Source: Anaerolineae bacterium (GTDB lineage Bacteria > Chloroflexota > Anaerolineae > JACIWR01). Taken from it: 10,967 nt of DNA. The stretch spans positions 1 through 10,967 of the forward strand of contig JAGGZG010000241.1 in NCBI GenBank assembly GCA_021162125.1. Reading direction: 5' to 3'. The notes beneath the pieces are model-generated. The model did not search any database, had not been told where the DNA came from, and was given only the letters and a program-made list of their open reading frames with translations. Below, piece after piece: positions 1-6,195 of this stretch (positions are counted from its first letter, which is position 1; each line of letters starts with the position of its first letter). The translations under genes and the position numbers were made by a program.

Positions 1-79
1 GGCTTTGAGCCCCAGGCGAGGCCGGCCGCGAGCTTTTGGGAGGGTTTTCCCCAAGCTGCTGGCTTAACTTGATGCCCGT

Positions 80-101
80 GGGGCGACCGGCCGGTCGCCC
101 C
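80..101. repeat. Perfect 22-bp GC-rich palindrome
   Basis: The half-site GGGGCGACCGG is followed directly by its exact reverse complement, so every base of the 22 pairs. It lies about 50 bases upstream of the promoter at 155-183, outside any convincing gene. From memory, palindromes of this kind, often flanked by GTA and TAC, occur as dispersed intergenic repeats in some Chloroflexota and cyanobacterial genomes. That resemblance is recollection, not a search. It has no T-run beside it, so an intrinsic terminator is unlikely. The rest of 1-154 shows nothing I can name with confidence. Confidence 0.7.
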
Positions 102-154
102 TACAGGGTGCAAACTCGCCCCAAAAGTGAAATACACCCCAAAGAGCCCCGGGC

Positions 155-183
155 TTGACACTGCGGCTCATGCGTGCTATACT
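155..183 (+). promoter_or_regulatory. Extended -10 sigma70-type promoter of the RHH gene
   Basis: A consensus -35 box TTGACA (155-160) is separated by 17 bases from TATACT (178-183). The -10 box is preceded by TGC, the extended -10 element. Transcription should start near 190, giving a 5' leader of about 55 bases before the ATG at 246. This is the best promoter in the window and would drive the RHH gene and, by read-through, mutM. Confidence 0.85.
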
Positions 184-199
184 GTTTTCTATGAAAGGG

Positions 200-213
200 C
201 ATTACATGTAATG
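200..213. promoter_or_regulatory. 14-bp palindrome, candidate operator
   Basis: CATTACATGTAATG is a perfect inverted repeat lying about 10 bases after the expected transcription start and 33 bases before the start codon of a ribbon-helix-helix protein. RHH proteins bind short palindromes as dimers or tetramers and commonly repress their own genes, so an autoregulatory operator is a reasonable inference. No second copy was noticed nearby. Confidence 0.5.
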
Positions 214-245
214 TCTAACTACCATTTCAAGTGATGGAGGTAAGA

Positions 246-641
246 ATGAGCGAGACAACAGTCAACGAGGAGCGCCCGGCCGAGGAGCCGGAGAGCGAGG
301 AGACCACGGACAGTAAGAAGGGCAAGGACGTGGTTTCCATGGCATCGGACATGGCAGCGAAGATGAAGGAGGCACTGGAACAGGCACTATCTGGTCGGGC
401 TAACGTGCTGATGATCCGCGTCAACGACGAAACGCTGAAGTATCTGGACATGCTCGTCGAGGCGGACATCTGCAAAAGCCGCTCGCAAAGCGCCGCTTTC
501 CTCATCGCCGAGGGTATCAAGGCCAACGAATCCCTGTTTCAGCAGATCAGCGTGGTCACCGAACAAATCGCCGCGCTGCGTGCCCAACTGCGCGAGATGG
601 TGCAGGCGGGTATCTCTGCTGCCGAGGGCGAAACTTCTTGA
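246..641 (+). CDS. Ribbon-helix-helix (CopG/Arc-like) putative DNA-binding protein
   Basis: This encodes 131 aa. The ATG at 246 is chosen because GGAGG (236-240) lies five bases upstream; earlier in-frame GTG (231) and ATG (234) codons lack such a site. Residues 1-25 are a very acidic, probably disordered tail. Residues 53-61 (NVLMIRVND) look like the DNA-contacting beta strand of an RHH fold. Helix A covers about 62-75 and helix B about 77-94 (SRSQSAAFLIAEGI), followed by a probable coiled coil (95-122). RHH proteins act as dimers, as transcription repressors or antitoxins. No toxin gene is adjacent, so a regulator is more likely than an antitoxin. A 14-bp palindrome sits in its own leader. 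mutM follows after 18 bases and is probably cotranscribed. The fold is inferred from pattern alone, and the target genes are unknown. Confidence 0.7.
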   Translation: MSETTVNEERPAEEPESEETTDSKKGKDVVSMASDMAAKMKEALEQALSGRANVLMIRVNDETLKYLDMLVEADICKSRSQSAAFLIAEGIKANESLFQQISVVTEQIAALRAQLREMVQAGISAAEGETS

Positions 642-659
642 CCCGGACGAGGAACCTCA

Positions 660-1481
660 TTGCCAGAACTCCCCGAAGTCGAGACTATCGCTCGCGAGTT
701 GCGAGTGCGCCTGATCGGGCGCACGATAACCGGCGCAGAGATCCGCTGGGCACGGAGCATTGCCACGCCCTCACCCGCTGAGTTCGAGCAGCGGGTCATT
801 GGGCGGACGGTGCAGGCCGTCGGCCGGCGAGGAAAGTTCCTGCTGCTGCATCTATCGGGTGGAGCGACGTTGCTGGTACACCTGCGGATGAGCGGGCAAT
901 TACTGCTGGCCCCGCGCCTCTCGCCATCAGAGAAACACGTGCGAGTGGTCCTCACCCTGGACGATGGATCCACGCTCCGCTTCCAGGATCAGCGCAAGTT
1001 TGGACGGATGTGGCTGGTGCGCGATCCCCAGGTCGTGTTGGGCAGACTTGGGCCAGAGCCGCTGGCGGAGGATTTCACCCTCGACGTCTTCGTCCGCCTG
1101 ATTGAGCGGCGCTCCGGGATGCTCAAGCCTCTGCTGCTCAATCAAAGCTTCCTGGCCGGTCTGGGCAACATCTACGCCGACGAGGCCCTGTTCCGTGCCC
1201 GCTTGCACCCCCGCCGCAAGGCCAACTCACTGAACGAGGACGAGATCGCCCGCCTGTACCGCGCTATCCGCCAGGTGTTGGGCGAAGCTATCAGCGGTCG
1301 AGGAACCACTTTCGACGGGGTTTACCGGCGGGTGAACGGGGACAGCGGTGGCTTCCAGGAAAGCCTGCTGGTCTACGGGCGCACCGGGGAACCTTGCCGG
1401 GAATGCGGGACGTCCATCGAGCGCATCGTTCTGGGTGGGCGGGGCACGCATTTCTGTCCTCACTGCCAACCTGCTCCATAA
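660..1481 (+). CDS. mutM: Formamidopyrimidine-DNA glycosylase (Fpg/MutM)
   Basis: This 273-aa protein has the normal Fpg length. It excises oxidised purines such as 8-oxoguanine and formamidopyrimidines, then cleaves the abasic strand by beta/delta elimination. It starts at TTG (660), because the catalytic N-terminal proline must directly follow the initiator: the protein opens MPELPEVE, with P2 as nucleophile and E3 as partner. GAGG (649-652) lies seven bases upstream. Other visible hallmarks are K59, the void-filling residues M77 (HLRMSG), R112 and F114 (QRKFG), the helix-two-turn-helix segment around 161-180 (NQSFLAGLGNIYADE), and a C-terminal zinc finger with C246, C249, C266 and C269. 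R261 lies in the finger turn and contacts DNA in known structures. It probably shares the upstream promoter with the RHH gene. No terminator is obvious after it. Confidence 0.97.
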   Translation: MPELPEVETIARELRVRLIGRTITGAEIRWARSIATPSPAEFEQRVIGRTVQAVGRRGKFLLLHLSGGATLLVHLRMSGQLLLAPRLSPSEKHVRVVLTLDDGSTLRFQDQRKFGRMWLVRDPQVVLGRLGPEPLAEDFTLDVFVRLIERRSGMLKPLLLNQSFLAGLGNIYADEALFRARLHPRRKANSLNEDEIARLYRAIRQVLGEAISGRGTTFDGVYRRVNGDSGGFQESLLVYGRTGEPCRECGTSIERIVLGGRGTHFCPHCQPAP

Positions 1482-1499
1482 AATGGTCCCCATCTCCTA

Positions 1500-1528
1500 T
1501 GGACTTTGGCAGCTACATCTGGTATAAT
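1500..1528 (+). promoter_or_regulatory. Extended -10 promoter of the membrane-protein gene
   Basis: TATAAT (1523-1528) is a perfect -10 box preceded by TGG (1520-1522), an extended -10 element. A weak -35 box TGGACT (1500-1505, four of six consensus bases) lies 17 bases upstream. TTGGCA at 1506-1511 is a closer match but only 11 bases away, which is too close to serve. The leader to the ATG at 1585 would be about 50 bases. Confidence 0.65.
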
Positions 1529-1584
1529 AAAAGCAACCACAGTCCCATAAGACACGATAAATCCACTGTCCGGGAGAGGGGAAC

Positions 1585-2466
1585 ATGGAGCTCTTCACCC
1601 AAATGGACCTGCGCTTATTGGCAGCCATTATCGTCCTGATTTTCCTGGCAGCTATGGCTATCGGCGCAGGCGTACTAAGCTATGGACTGCAAACGCGGCG
1701 CAGTAAGCGCGCATCCCAGACCGCTGCCGCACCCGACCAGCGCGCAAAAGAGTCACGGCGTCCGGCCGCCGAAGCCCCTCCTTTGCCCCCGGTACCCCCG
1801 GCCAAAGCGGAGCCCGCGCTCCGGCCAGATGACTACACGCCTGCTCACCCCGGCGAGGTCATGCGTGTGCTACGCGACGAAGTATCCGGCGCACTGATCA
1901 TCGAGGTGGAGGGACAACGCTACCGCCGCCTGGCGGACATCCGCGATGGACGAGTGGGACGGCGGGTGGTGTGGGCCATCGCCGACCTGCTCCGCTTCAC
2001 CGAGGGAGTGCCTCTGGAAACCGTCGCCCGCTCCGCGCCAGCAGGAGCTGGTGCTCCCTCCCCAGTCTCCCAACCCGAGACGACGCCCGCGCCAGCGGTC
2101 TCAGCCGAAACTCCGACCGAAACCGAGGAGGAATTCCTCAGGCGACTGGCCGAAGAGGGCCTGGCAGAGCGGGAGAAACAGCCAGCCAAACCAGGCGGAA
2201 TCGGGTTTCTGCGACGCAAGGCAGCGAAGCCAGCTCCCGAACCGGCCCAGGCCCGCACTTTCGTGGACGAGATCGAGGACATCTTGCAGGAATTCATCCG
2301 CGAGTCGGTGGTGCCCGTGGAGAAGTCAGCGCACGTCCACGCTGGGCCCGACGGTGCACTGGAGATCGAGGTGGGCGGGCAGATTTACGAGCGCCCCGAC
2401 GACGTTCCCGATCCCATAATCCGCGGGCTGATCAAGGCCGCCGTGGATGAATGGGAGCGTCGTTAG
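1585..2466 (+). CDS. Single-pass membrane protein with a duplicated GAL-IEV-GQ-Y motif, unknown function
   Basis: This is a 293-aa protein that I do not recognise. The ATG at 1585 follows a purine-rich Shine-Dalgarno stretch (GAGAGGGG, 1573-1580). Residues 9-33 form one hydrophobic segment, followed by RRSKR, which predicts an uncleaved anchor with the rest in the cytoplasm. Two similar segments follow: residues 93-135 contain GALIIEVEGQRYRR (102-115), and residues 225-290 contain GALEIEVGGQIYER (257-270). Each ends in an amphipathic helix. They are joined by Pro/Ala-rich and Glu-rich linkers (about 141-221). The repeats suggest a small beta-hairpin-plus-helix domain present twice. There are no catalytic motifs. 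It has its own promoter and is followed by a hairpin before a convergent gene. A scaffold or envelope-associated role is only a guess. Confidence 0.75.
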   Translation: MELFTQMDLRLLAAIIVLIFLAAMAIGAGVLSYGLQTRRSKRASQTAAAPDQRAKESRRPAAEAPPLPPVPPAKAEPALRPDDYTPAHPGEVMRVLRDEVSGALIIEVEGQRYRRLADIRDGRVGRRVVWAIADLLRFTEGVPLETVARSAPAGAGAPSPVSQPETTPAPAVSAETPTETEEEFLRRLAEEGLAEREKQPAKPGGIGFLRRKAAKPAPEPAQARTFVDEIEDILQEFIRESVVPVEKSAHVHAGPDGALEIEVGGQIYERPDDVPDPIIRGLIKAAVDEWERR

Positions 2467-2496
2467 CACAATCCGGTCGCGGACAGATACAATCGA

Positions 2497-2544
2497 GGGG
2501 CCTGGTGGCATCGGGGACAAAATCCCCCGGATTCCCCAGGCCCC
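2497..2544. terminator. Two-part hairpin between convergent genes, possible bidirectional terminator
   Basis: GGGGCCTGG (2497-2505) pairs perfectly with CCAGGCCCC (2536-2544). Inside the loop, ATC-GGGG (2510-2516) can pair with CCCC-GGAT (2525-2532) with one bulge. It lies between the stop codons of the plus-strand gene ending at 2466 and the minus-strand gene ending at 2572, where a shared terminator is expected. Neither side has a good T-run, so termination efficiency is uncertain. Confidence 0.5.
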
Positions 2545-2571
2545 TCATCGTTTCCAGAACTACGGGCCGAA

Positions 2572-3417
2572 CTATGCCGGCACCGGCTCCACCCTGAAGC
2601 GGCCATCCTGTTCGCGGAGCACGCCGGCGGCCATGCGGGGGTCGTGATCGAACAGGAGAATCGCCCCCGTTTCCAATGCCCAATCGCGCACGCGACGTTT
2701 GGTCTCGATAGCCTCCAGTGGCTCCACGTCGTAGGCAGGCACCCAGGCCAGGCGCTCGAAGTGCACTACCCACGGAGCCAGGTCCCCCAGACAGATGGCC
2801 GTCTGCCCCCTGCTTTCAATGACCACACACTGGTGCGCCCGAGTGTGTCCCCGCGTCACCACGCAACGCACCTCCGGCGTGACCCGCGTGTCCCCGTAAA
2901 GCAGCCGCAACTGCCCGCTACCCTCCAGTGGGCGGAAGTTCTCGGCCAGATAGGTAGCGCGGGTGCGCTCGTTGGGAAAGAGCGCGTCGGCGTACTCCAG
3001 CCGCTGCACCCAGTACTCGGCGTTGGGGAACGTGGCGACGATCTGGTCATCCTGCCGGCGGGTGTTACCCCCACAGTGATCGGCGTGCAGGTGTGTGTTG
3101 ATCACGACGTCCACGTCCTCCGGCGATACCCCCAGCGCTGCCAGGTTGGCCAGCAGACGGTCTTCCTTCTCGATGGCGAAATTGCGTTTGAACTTGGCGT
3201 TGAGCTTGGTGCCGTGGCCGGTGTCCACCAGGATGCGCCGGCCGTGGGACTCGATCAGCCAGCCGTGGAACACCATGCCCACCCGGTTGAGCTCGTCCGC
3301 CTCAGCGACCCGCTCCCATAGTACTTTGGGCACCAGCCCGAAGTGTCCTCCGCCGTCCACGTGAAAGCTCTCGCCCAGGACGTGGTATATAGTCACGTTA
3401 CCGATATGGATTTGCAC
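2572..3417 (-). CDS. Metallo-beta-lactamase-fold hydrolase
   Basis: This 281-aa protein starts at GTG (3415-3417), with AAAGGAG (3426-3432) eight bases upstream. It has the complete dinuclear-zinc ligand set of the MBL superfamily: H109, H111, D113 and H114 (THLHADH), H191 (RGHTRAH), D212 (LGDLAP) and H258 (FDHDP). The overall length and layout match the small single-domain hydrolases that include N-acyl-homoserine-lactone lactonases. Many proteins of this shape have other or unknown substrates, so quorum quenching should not be assumed. It has no signal peptide and should be cytoplasmic. It lies 39 bases downstream of the polytopic membrane protein gene on the same strand, probably as the last gene of the transcript, ahead of the hairpin at 2497-2544. 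Confidence 0.9.
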   Translation of the reverse strand: MQIHIGNVTIYHVLGESFHVDGGGHFGLVPKVLWERVAEADELNRVGMVFHGWLIESHGRRILVDTGHGTKLNAKFKRNFAIEKEDRLLANLAALGVSPEDVDVVINTHLHADHCGGNTRRQDDQIVATFPNAEYWVQRLEYADALFPNERTRATYLAENFRPLEGSGQLRLLYGDTRVTPEVRCVVTRGHTRAHQCVVIESRGQTAICLGDLAPWVVHFERLAWVPAYDVEPLEAIETKRRVRDWALETGAILLFDHDPRMAAGVLREQDGRFRVEPVPA

Positions 3418-3456
3418 GCTTCGTACTCCTTTCCATTTCCCGTTACCCGTGTTGCG

Positions 3457-5136
3457 TTAGTGGGATGAAGTGACAGGGTAGACAATAAGCTCGTCGTCCT
3501 CGTAGACTGACTCTGGCCCAAGTAACGGCCGCCACGACTCCAGCGTCTCCGCCGGCAGATATTCCTTGTGCAGGACGAAGTAGCGAAACCCCTGGTTGGC
3601 GAGTGCCTGTTGCCGGGCTGCTACATCGAATGTCGGATACCCCGCCGGTTGGCCTGAGCGCAGCAGGCGCAGGAGGGGATCGGCCTCAATGAAGGCGTAA
3701 GCATCGGGCGGAGTGCGAGCCACCATACCCTCCACCAGGTGCTTGCCATGAACCGTCTGGAAGTACATGTATTCTTTGGCCCGCTGGCGGCCCATGGGCA
3801 GCTCCACAATGGCGTAATCGGCTGGGTCGCGAGCCAGCTCATGGTAAAAGGGCGAAACTGTTGGGCTGACGGTGGGATAAGGCAGAGCCAAATACTCGAA
3901 CAGGATTAACCCGGCCAGGGTCAACATAGTCGCACTTTGTGCCCACCCCCGCAGGCGACGGACCAGGTTGGCGCAGGCCAGGCCGACGACCACCGCCAGG
4001 CAGAACATGACCACCAGGTTGAAGCGGTCTGGGTGGCGAAGCATACGGAACAGGAACCAATCACTCACCAGCCGGTAGGGCATGAACAACCGGGGATGGG
4101 CCACGCCGCCCACAGTCAGATCACGGCCCAGAGCCAGCAAGACGAATCCCGCCGCGCCAGTCAGCCAGAGGCCCGCCCCGCGCACCCGACGCAGGGCGGC
4201 GTACGCGCTCAAGGCCAGCACCACATAGCCCACGAAAGCGATCCAGCGCTCGTTGGCTACGAATCGCCCGTACACCCCCGCCAGCCGCTGGCCCCACAGC
4301 GGATGGAGCCTGCTGGGTGTCAGGTAGGCCAGCAAGTCGGTGGACTCCCCGGCTAGTTCGACGGGCAGGGCATGGCCGGCCCCACCGGCACTCAGGTACT
4401 CGCGGACGATAGGAACCAGCAGCGGCGCGATTAGCATGATGCAGACCAGAGCTGCCAGAGCCAGCAAGGACACTGTCCGCCAATGCCATCGTCCTCGCTC
4501 GAAGATCAGGCTGTACCCCACGTACAGCCCACCCAGCAATCCGGCGAAAGTGAGAAAGTGCCAGCACTCCAATCCCGACAGGGCCAGGAACACACCACCC
4601 AAAATGGCGGTGCGCACGGAGCACTCGCGCACCGTGCGCACCAGGTAGAGCACGAACAGGGGTAACCACTGCATCGCAGCCAGCAGGATGTGAGCGGTGC
4701 TCTGTGAGAGCCGGTAGGGGCAGAAGGCGAAGACCAGCCCAGCGATGAAGGCTGTTCCGTCGTGGCCGGTGAACTCGCGTGCCAATAGGTACATCGCGTA
4801 CCCGCTGAGAACAAAAGTCAGCAGTAACGTCAGATTATAGGCGGCTACTGGCCCCACCAGCGGCTCAATCAACAGCCACACGGCGCTCATCCCCCAGTTG
4901 AAGCTGTGGGCAGTCAGGCTCACTCCTTGAGGATAGAAAAGCAGGTCAGTGTGATAGGGGCTGATTCCCTGGTGCAGGGCTTGTTTGAGCCACCAGTTGT
5001 CCCACTGAAAGACCCACAGGTCCAGGTCCGGCCCACCAGCCAAACAAGCGGTCAGGCGAGGGAGCACAGGCCAGGTCAACACCCCGGTCAGCAGGGCGTA
5101 TCCGCCCAGGGCCAGCAGGTTCGTCCTCTTTTTCAT
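3457..5136 (-). CDS. Polytopic membrane protein, GT-C glycosyltransferase-like
   Basis: This is a 559-aa protein with about ten to twelve hydrophobic segments up to roughly residue 420, then a soluble C-terminal domain (about 425-559). After the first membrane segment, a loop holds GGPDLDLWVFQWDNWW (34-49). An acidic motif in that position is typical of GT-C enzymes, which use lipid-phosphate-linked sugars on the outer face of the membrane. HPDRFNL (about 369-375) before a late membrane segment also recurs in large bacterial membrane proteins of this kind. No specific substrate can be named. Its ATG overlaps the porB stop codon (TGA) in an ATGA sequence at 5133-5136, and no strong Shine-Dalgarno site is visible, so its translation probably depends on porB. 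A sugar-transfer protein coupled to a PFOR gene is unexpected and may reflect only shared transcription. Confidence 0.75.
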   Translation of the reverse strand: MKKRTNLLALGGYALLTGVLTWPVLPRLTACLAGGPDLDLWVFQWDNWWLKQALHQGISPYHTDLLFYPQGVSLTAHSFNWGMSAVWLLIEPLVGPVAAYNLTLLLTFVLSGYAMYLLAREFTGHDGTAFIAGLVFAFCPYRLSQSTAHILLAAMQWLPLFVLYLVRTVRECSVRTAILGGVFLALSGLECWHFLTFAGLLGGLYVGYSLIFERGRWHWRTVSLLALAALVCIMLIAPLLVPIVREYLSAGGAGHALPVELAGESTDLLAYLTPSRLHPLWGQRLAGVYGRFVANERWIAFVGYVVLALSAYAALRRVRGAGLWLTGAAGFVLLALGRDLTVGGVAHPRLFMPYRLVSDWFLFRMLRHPDRFNLVVMFCLAVVVGLACANLVRRLRGWAQSATMLTLAGLILFEYLALPYPTVSPTVSPFYHELARDPADYAIVELPMGRQRAKEYMYFQTVHGKHLVEGMVARTPPDAYAFIEADPLLRLLRSGQPAGYPTFDVAARQQALANQGFRYFVLHKEYLPAETLESWRPLLGPESVYEDDELIVYPVTSSH

Positions 5137-6059
5137 ACAAGCTCAGTATACACCGATCCTTTAGCCTTCGCCACCAGCCGCTCCCAGTTGCGGTCCACCT
5201 CGGCCTGAATGGCAGCGATGTTTTCGTCACTCAAGTGGCGGAAGCGACCCTGGAGCCGGAGATACTCGCTCACGGGTACGCCGCCGTCCTTCGGCCACAC
5301 GTTGATGGTCACTTTTTCCCCGTGCTCGATCTCGTACAGGGGAAAGACTTTGCTTTGTACCGCCAGCCGACTGAGCTTGATGCTATCGCTGGCTTCAGAC
5401 TTCCAGCCGGGTGGGCAGGGGGATAACACGTGGATGAATTTAGCTCCGTGGATGCTTTTGGCCTTACGGAACTTGGCGATCATGTCGTCGGGATAGGCTA
5501 TCGTCGCCGTGGCCGTGTAAGGGATGTAGTGCGCGGCCATGATGGCCATGATGTCCTTTTTAGGCTCGTCCTTGGGGTGCTTCACCGGCGTGGTGGTCGT
5601 CCAGGCCATCCACGGCGTGGCCGATGAACGCTGGATGCCGGTGTTCATGTACGCCTCGTTGTCATAGCAGACGTAGATGAAATCCTCGTTGCGTTCCACT
5701 GCCGCTGAGAGTGCCTGGATGCCGATGTCGAAGGTGCCGCCGTCGCCGGCCCAGGCCATCACCGTGATGTCCTCCTTGCCCAGTATGTCCAGCGCGGCGC
5801 GGATACCCGAGGACACAGCGCCCGCCGTCTCGAAAGCGGTGTGAAAGATAGGCACGGTGAGCGAGGAATATGGGAACGGGCCGGCAATGATGGACCAGCA
5901 GCACGCCGGAATGACGACCATCGTTTTGGGACCCAGGGCTTTCAGCGCATAGCGCATCGCAAGCGTAGCTCCACACCCTGGACACGACACACTGCCCGAA
6001 TAGGTCAACTCTTCCTCAGGTATCTCGTAGTTCCGAGCGTAGGTTTTTGGCTTACGCAT
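5133..6059 (-). CDS. porB: Pyruvate:ferredoxin oxidoreductase, beta subunit
   Basis: This 308-aa subunit binds thiamine diphosphate (TPP) and one [4Fe-4S] cluster. With PorA it forms the site that decarboxylates pyruvate to acetyl-CoA. The ATG at 6059 is chosen because AAGGAG (6067-6072) lies seven bases upstream; an in-frame GTG at 6080 overlaps that site. Cluster ligands fit C26 and C29 (CPGCG), C53 or C54 (PACCW) and C215 (SPCPPGW). The TPP/Mg motif runs from GDGG (105-108) to DNEAYMNTG (133-141). The stretch QRSSATPW followed by TTTTPVK and the C-terminal region with YLRLQGRF resemble PorB from Thermotoga-type four-subunit enzymes more than 2-oxoisovalerate or 2-oxoglutarate homologues, so pyruvate is the likely substrate, though this is not proven. 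A 129-base gap with a tandem repeat separates it from porA, and the next gene overlaps its stop. Confidence 0.93.
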   Translation of the reverse strand: MRKPKTYARNYEIPEEELTYSGSVSCPGCGATLAMRYALKALGPKTMVVIPACCWSIIAGPFPYSSLTVPIFHTAFETAGAVSSGIRAALDILGKEDITVMAWAGDGGTFDIGIQALSAAVERNEDFIYVCYDNEAYMNTGIQRSSATPWMAWTTTTPVKHPKDEPKKDIMAIMAAHYIPYTATATIAYPDDMIAKFRKAKSIHGAKFIHVLSPCPPGWKSEASDSIKLSRLAVQSKVFPLYEIEHGEKVTINVWPKDGGVPVSEYLRLQGRFRHLSDENIAAIQAEVDRNWERLVAKAKGSVYTELV

Positions 6060-6119
6060 ATTTTCACTCCTTAGCAACACGAGTCTTGTTCTTCACATGG
6101 CAGGTCGCCTGTTTACCAA

Positions 6120-6138
6120 GAATGGAATTCTTCCATTC
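6120..6138. repeat. Small perfect hairpin in the porA-porB gap
   Basis: GAATGGAA (6120-6127) and TTCCATTC (6131-6138) pair perfectly around a three-base loop. On the transcribed minus strand it lies just after the heptamer array and about 60 bases before the porB start. The right arm shares its CCATTC with the first heptamer unit, so the hairpin may have grown out of the array. There is no adjacent U-tract, so a processing or stability element is likelier than a terminator. Confidence 0.6.
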
Positions 6139-6195
6139 GCCATTCGACATTCGCCATTCGCCATTTGCTATTCGCCATTCACCATTCGCTATTTC
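6133..6195. repeat. Heptamer tandem repeat (CCATTCG), nine units
   Basis: Nine consecutive 7-base units run without a gap. On the plus strand they are CCATTCG, CCATTCG, ACATTCG, CCATTCG, CCATTTG, CTATTCG, CCATTCA, CCATTCG and CTATTTC. The last unit contains the porA stop codon (TAG on the minus strand, 6189-6191). The array fills about half of the porA-porB gap and should be transcribed. The unit is not a multiple of three and the array is noncoding. Short heptamer arrays (STRR) are known from cyanobacteria; the kinship here is only by form. Confidence 0.85.

Noticed and set aside
31..57. Imperfect stem AGCTT-TT-GGG with CCCCAAGCT as a terminator of an upstream gene
   Set aside because: The stem has a bulge, there is no following T-run, and no upstream gene can be shown in the window.
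1..72. Possible 3' end of a gene entering from the left, open in frame 1 to TGA at 70-72
   Set aside because: Frame 2 is also open almost as far (TAA near 65), neither shows a family signature, and 24 codons are too few to choose between them.
246..641. RHH gene as the antitoxin of a toxin-antitoxin pair
   Set aside because: The next gene is mutM and no small toxin-like ORF lies beside it on either strand.
2644..3321. A 225-codon open frame on the plus strand, opposite the MBL-fold gene
   Set aside because: The opposite strand holds all seven zinc-ligand residues of an MBL hydrolase with a good ribosome-binding site; the plus-strand frame has no recognisable features.
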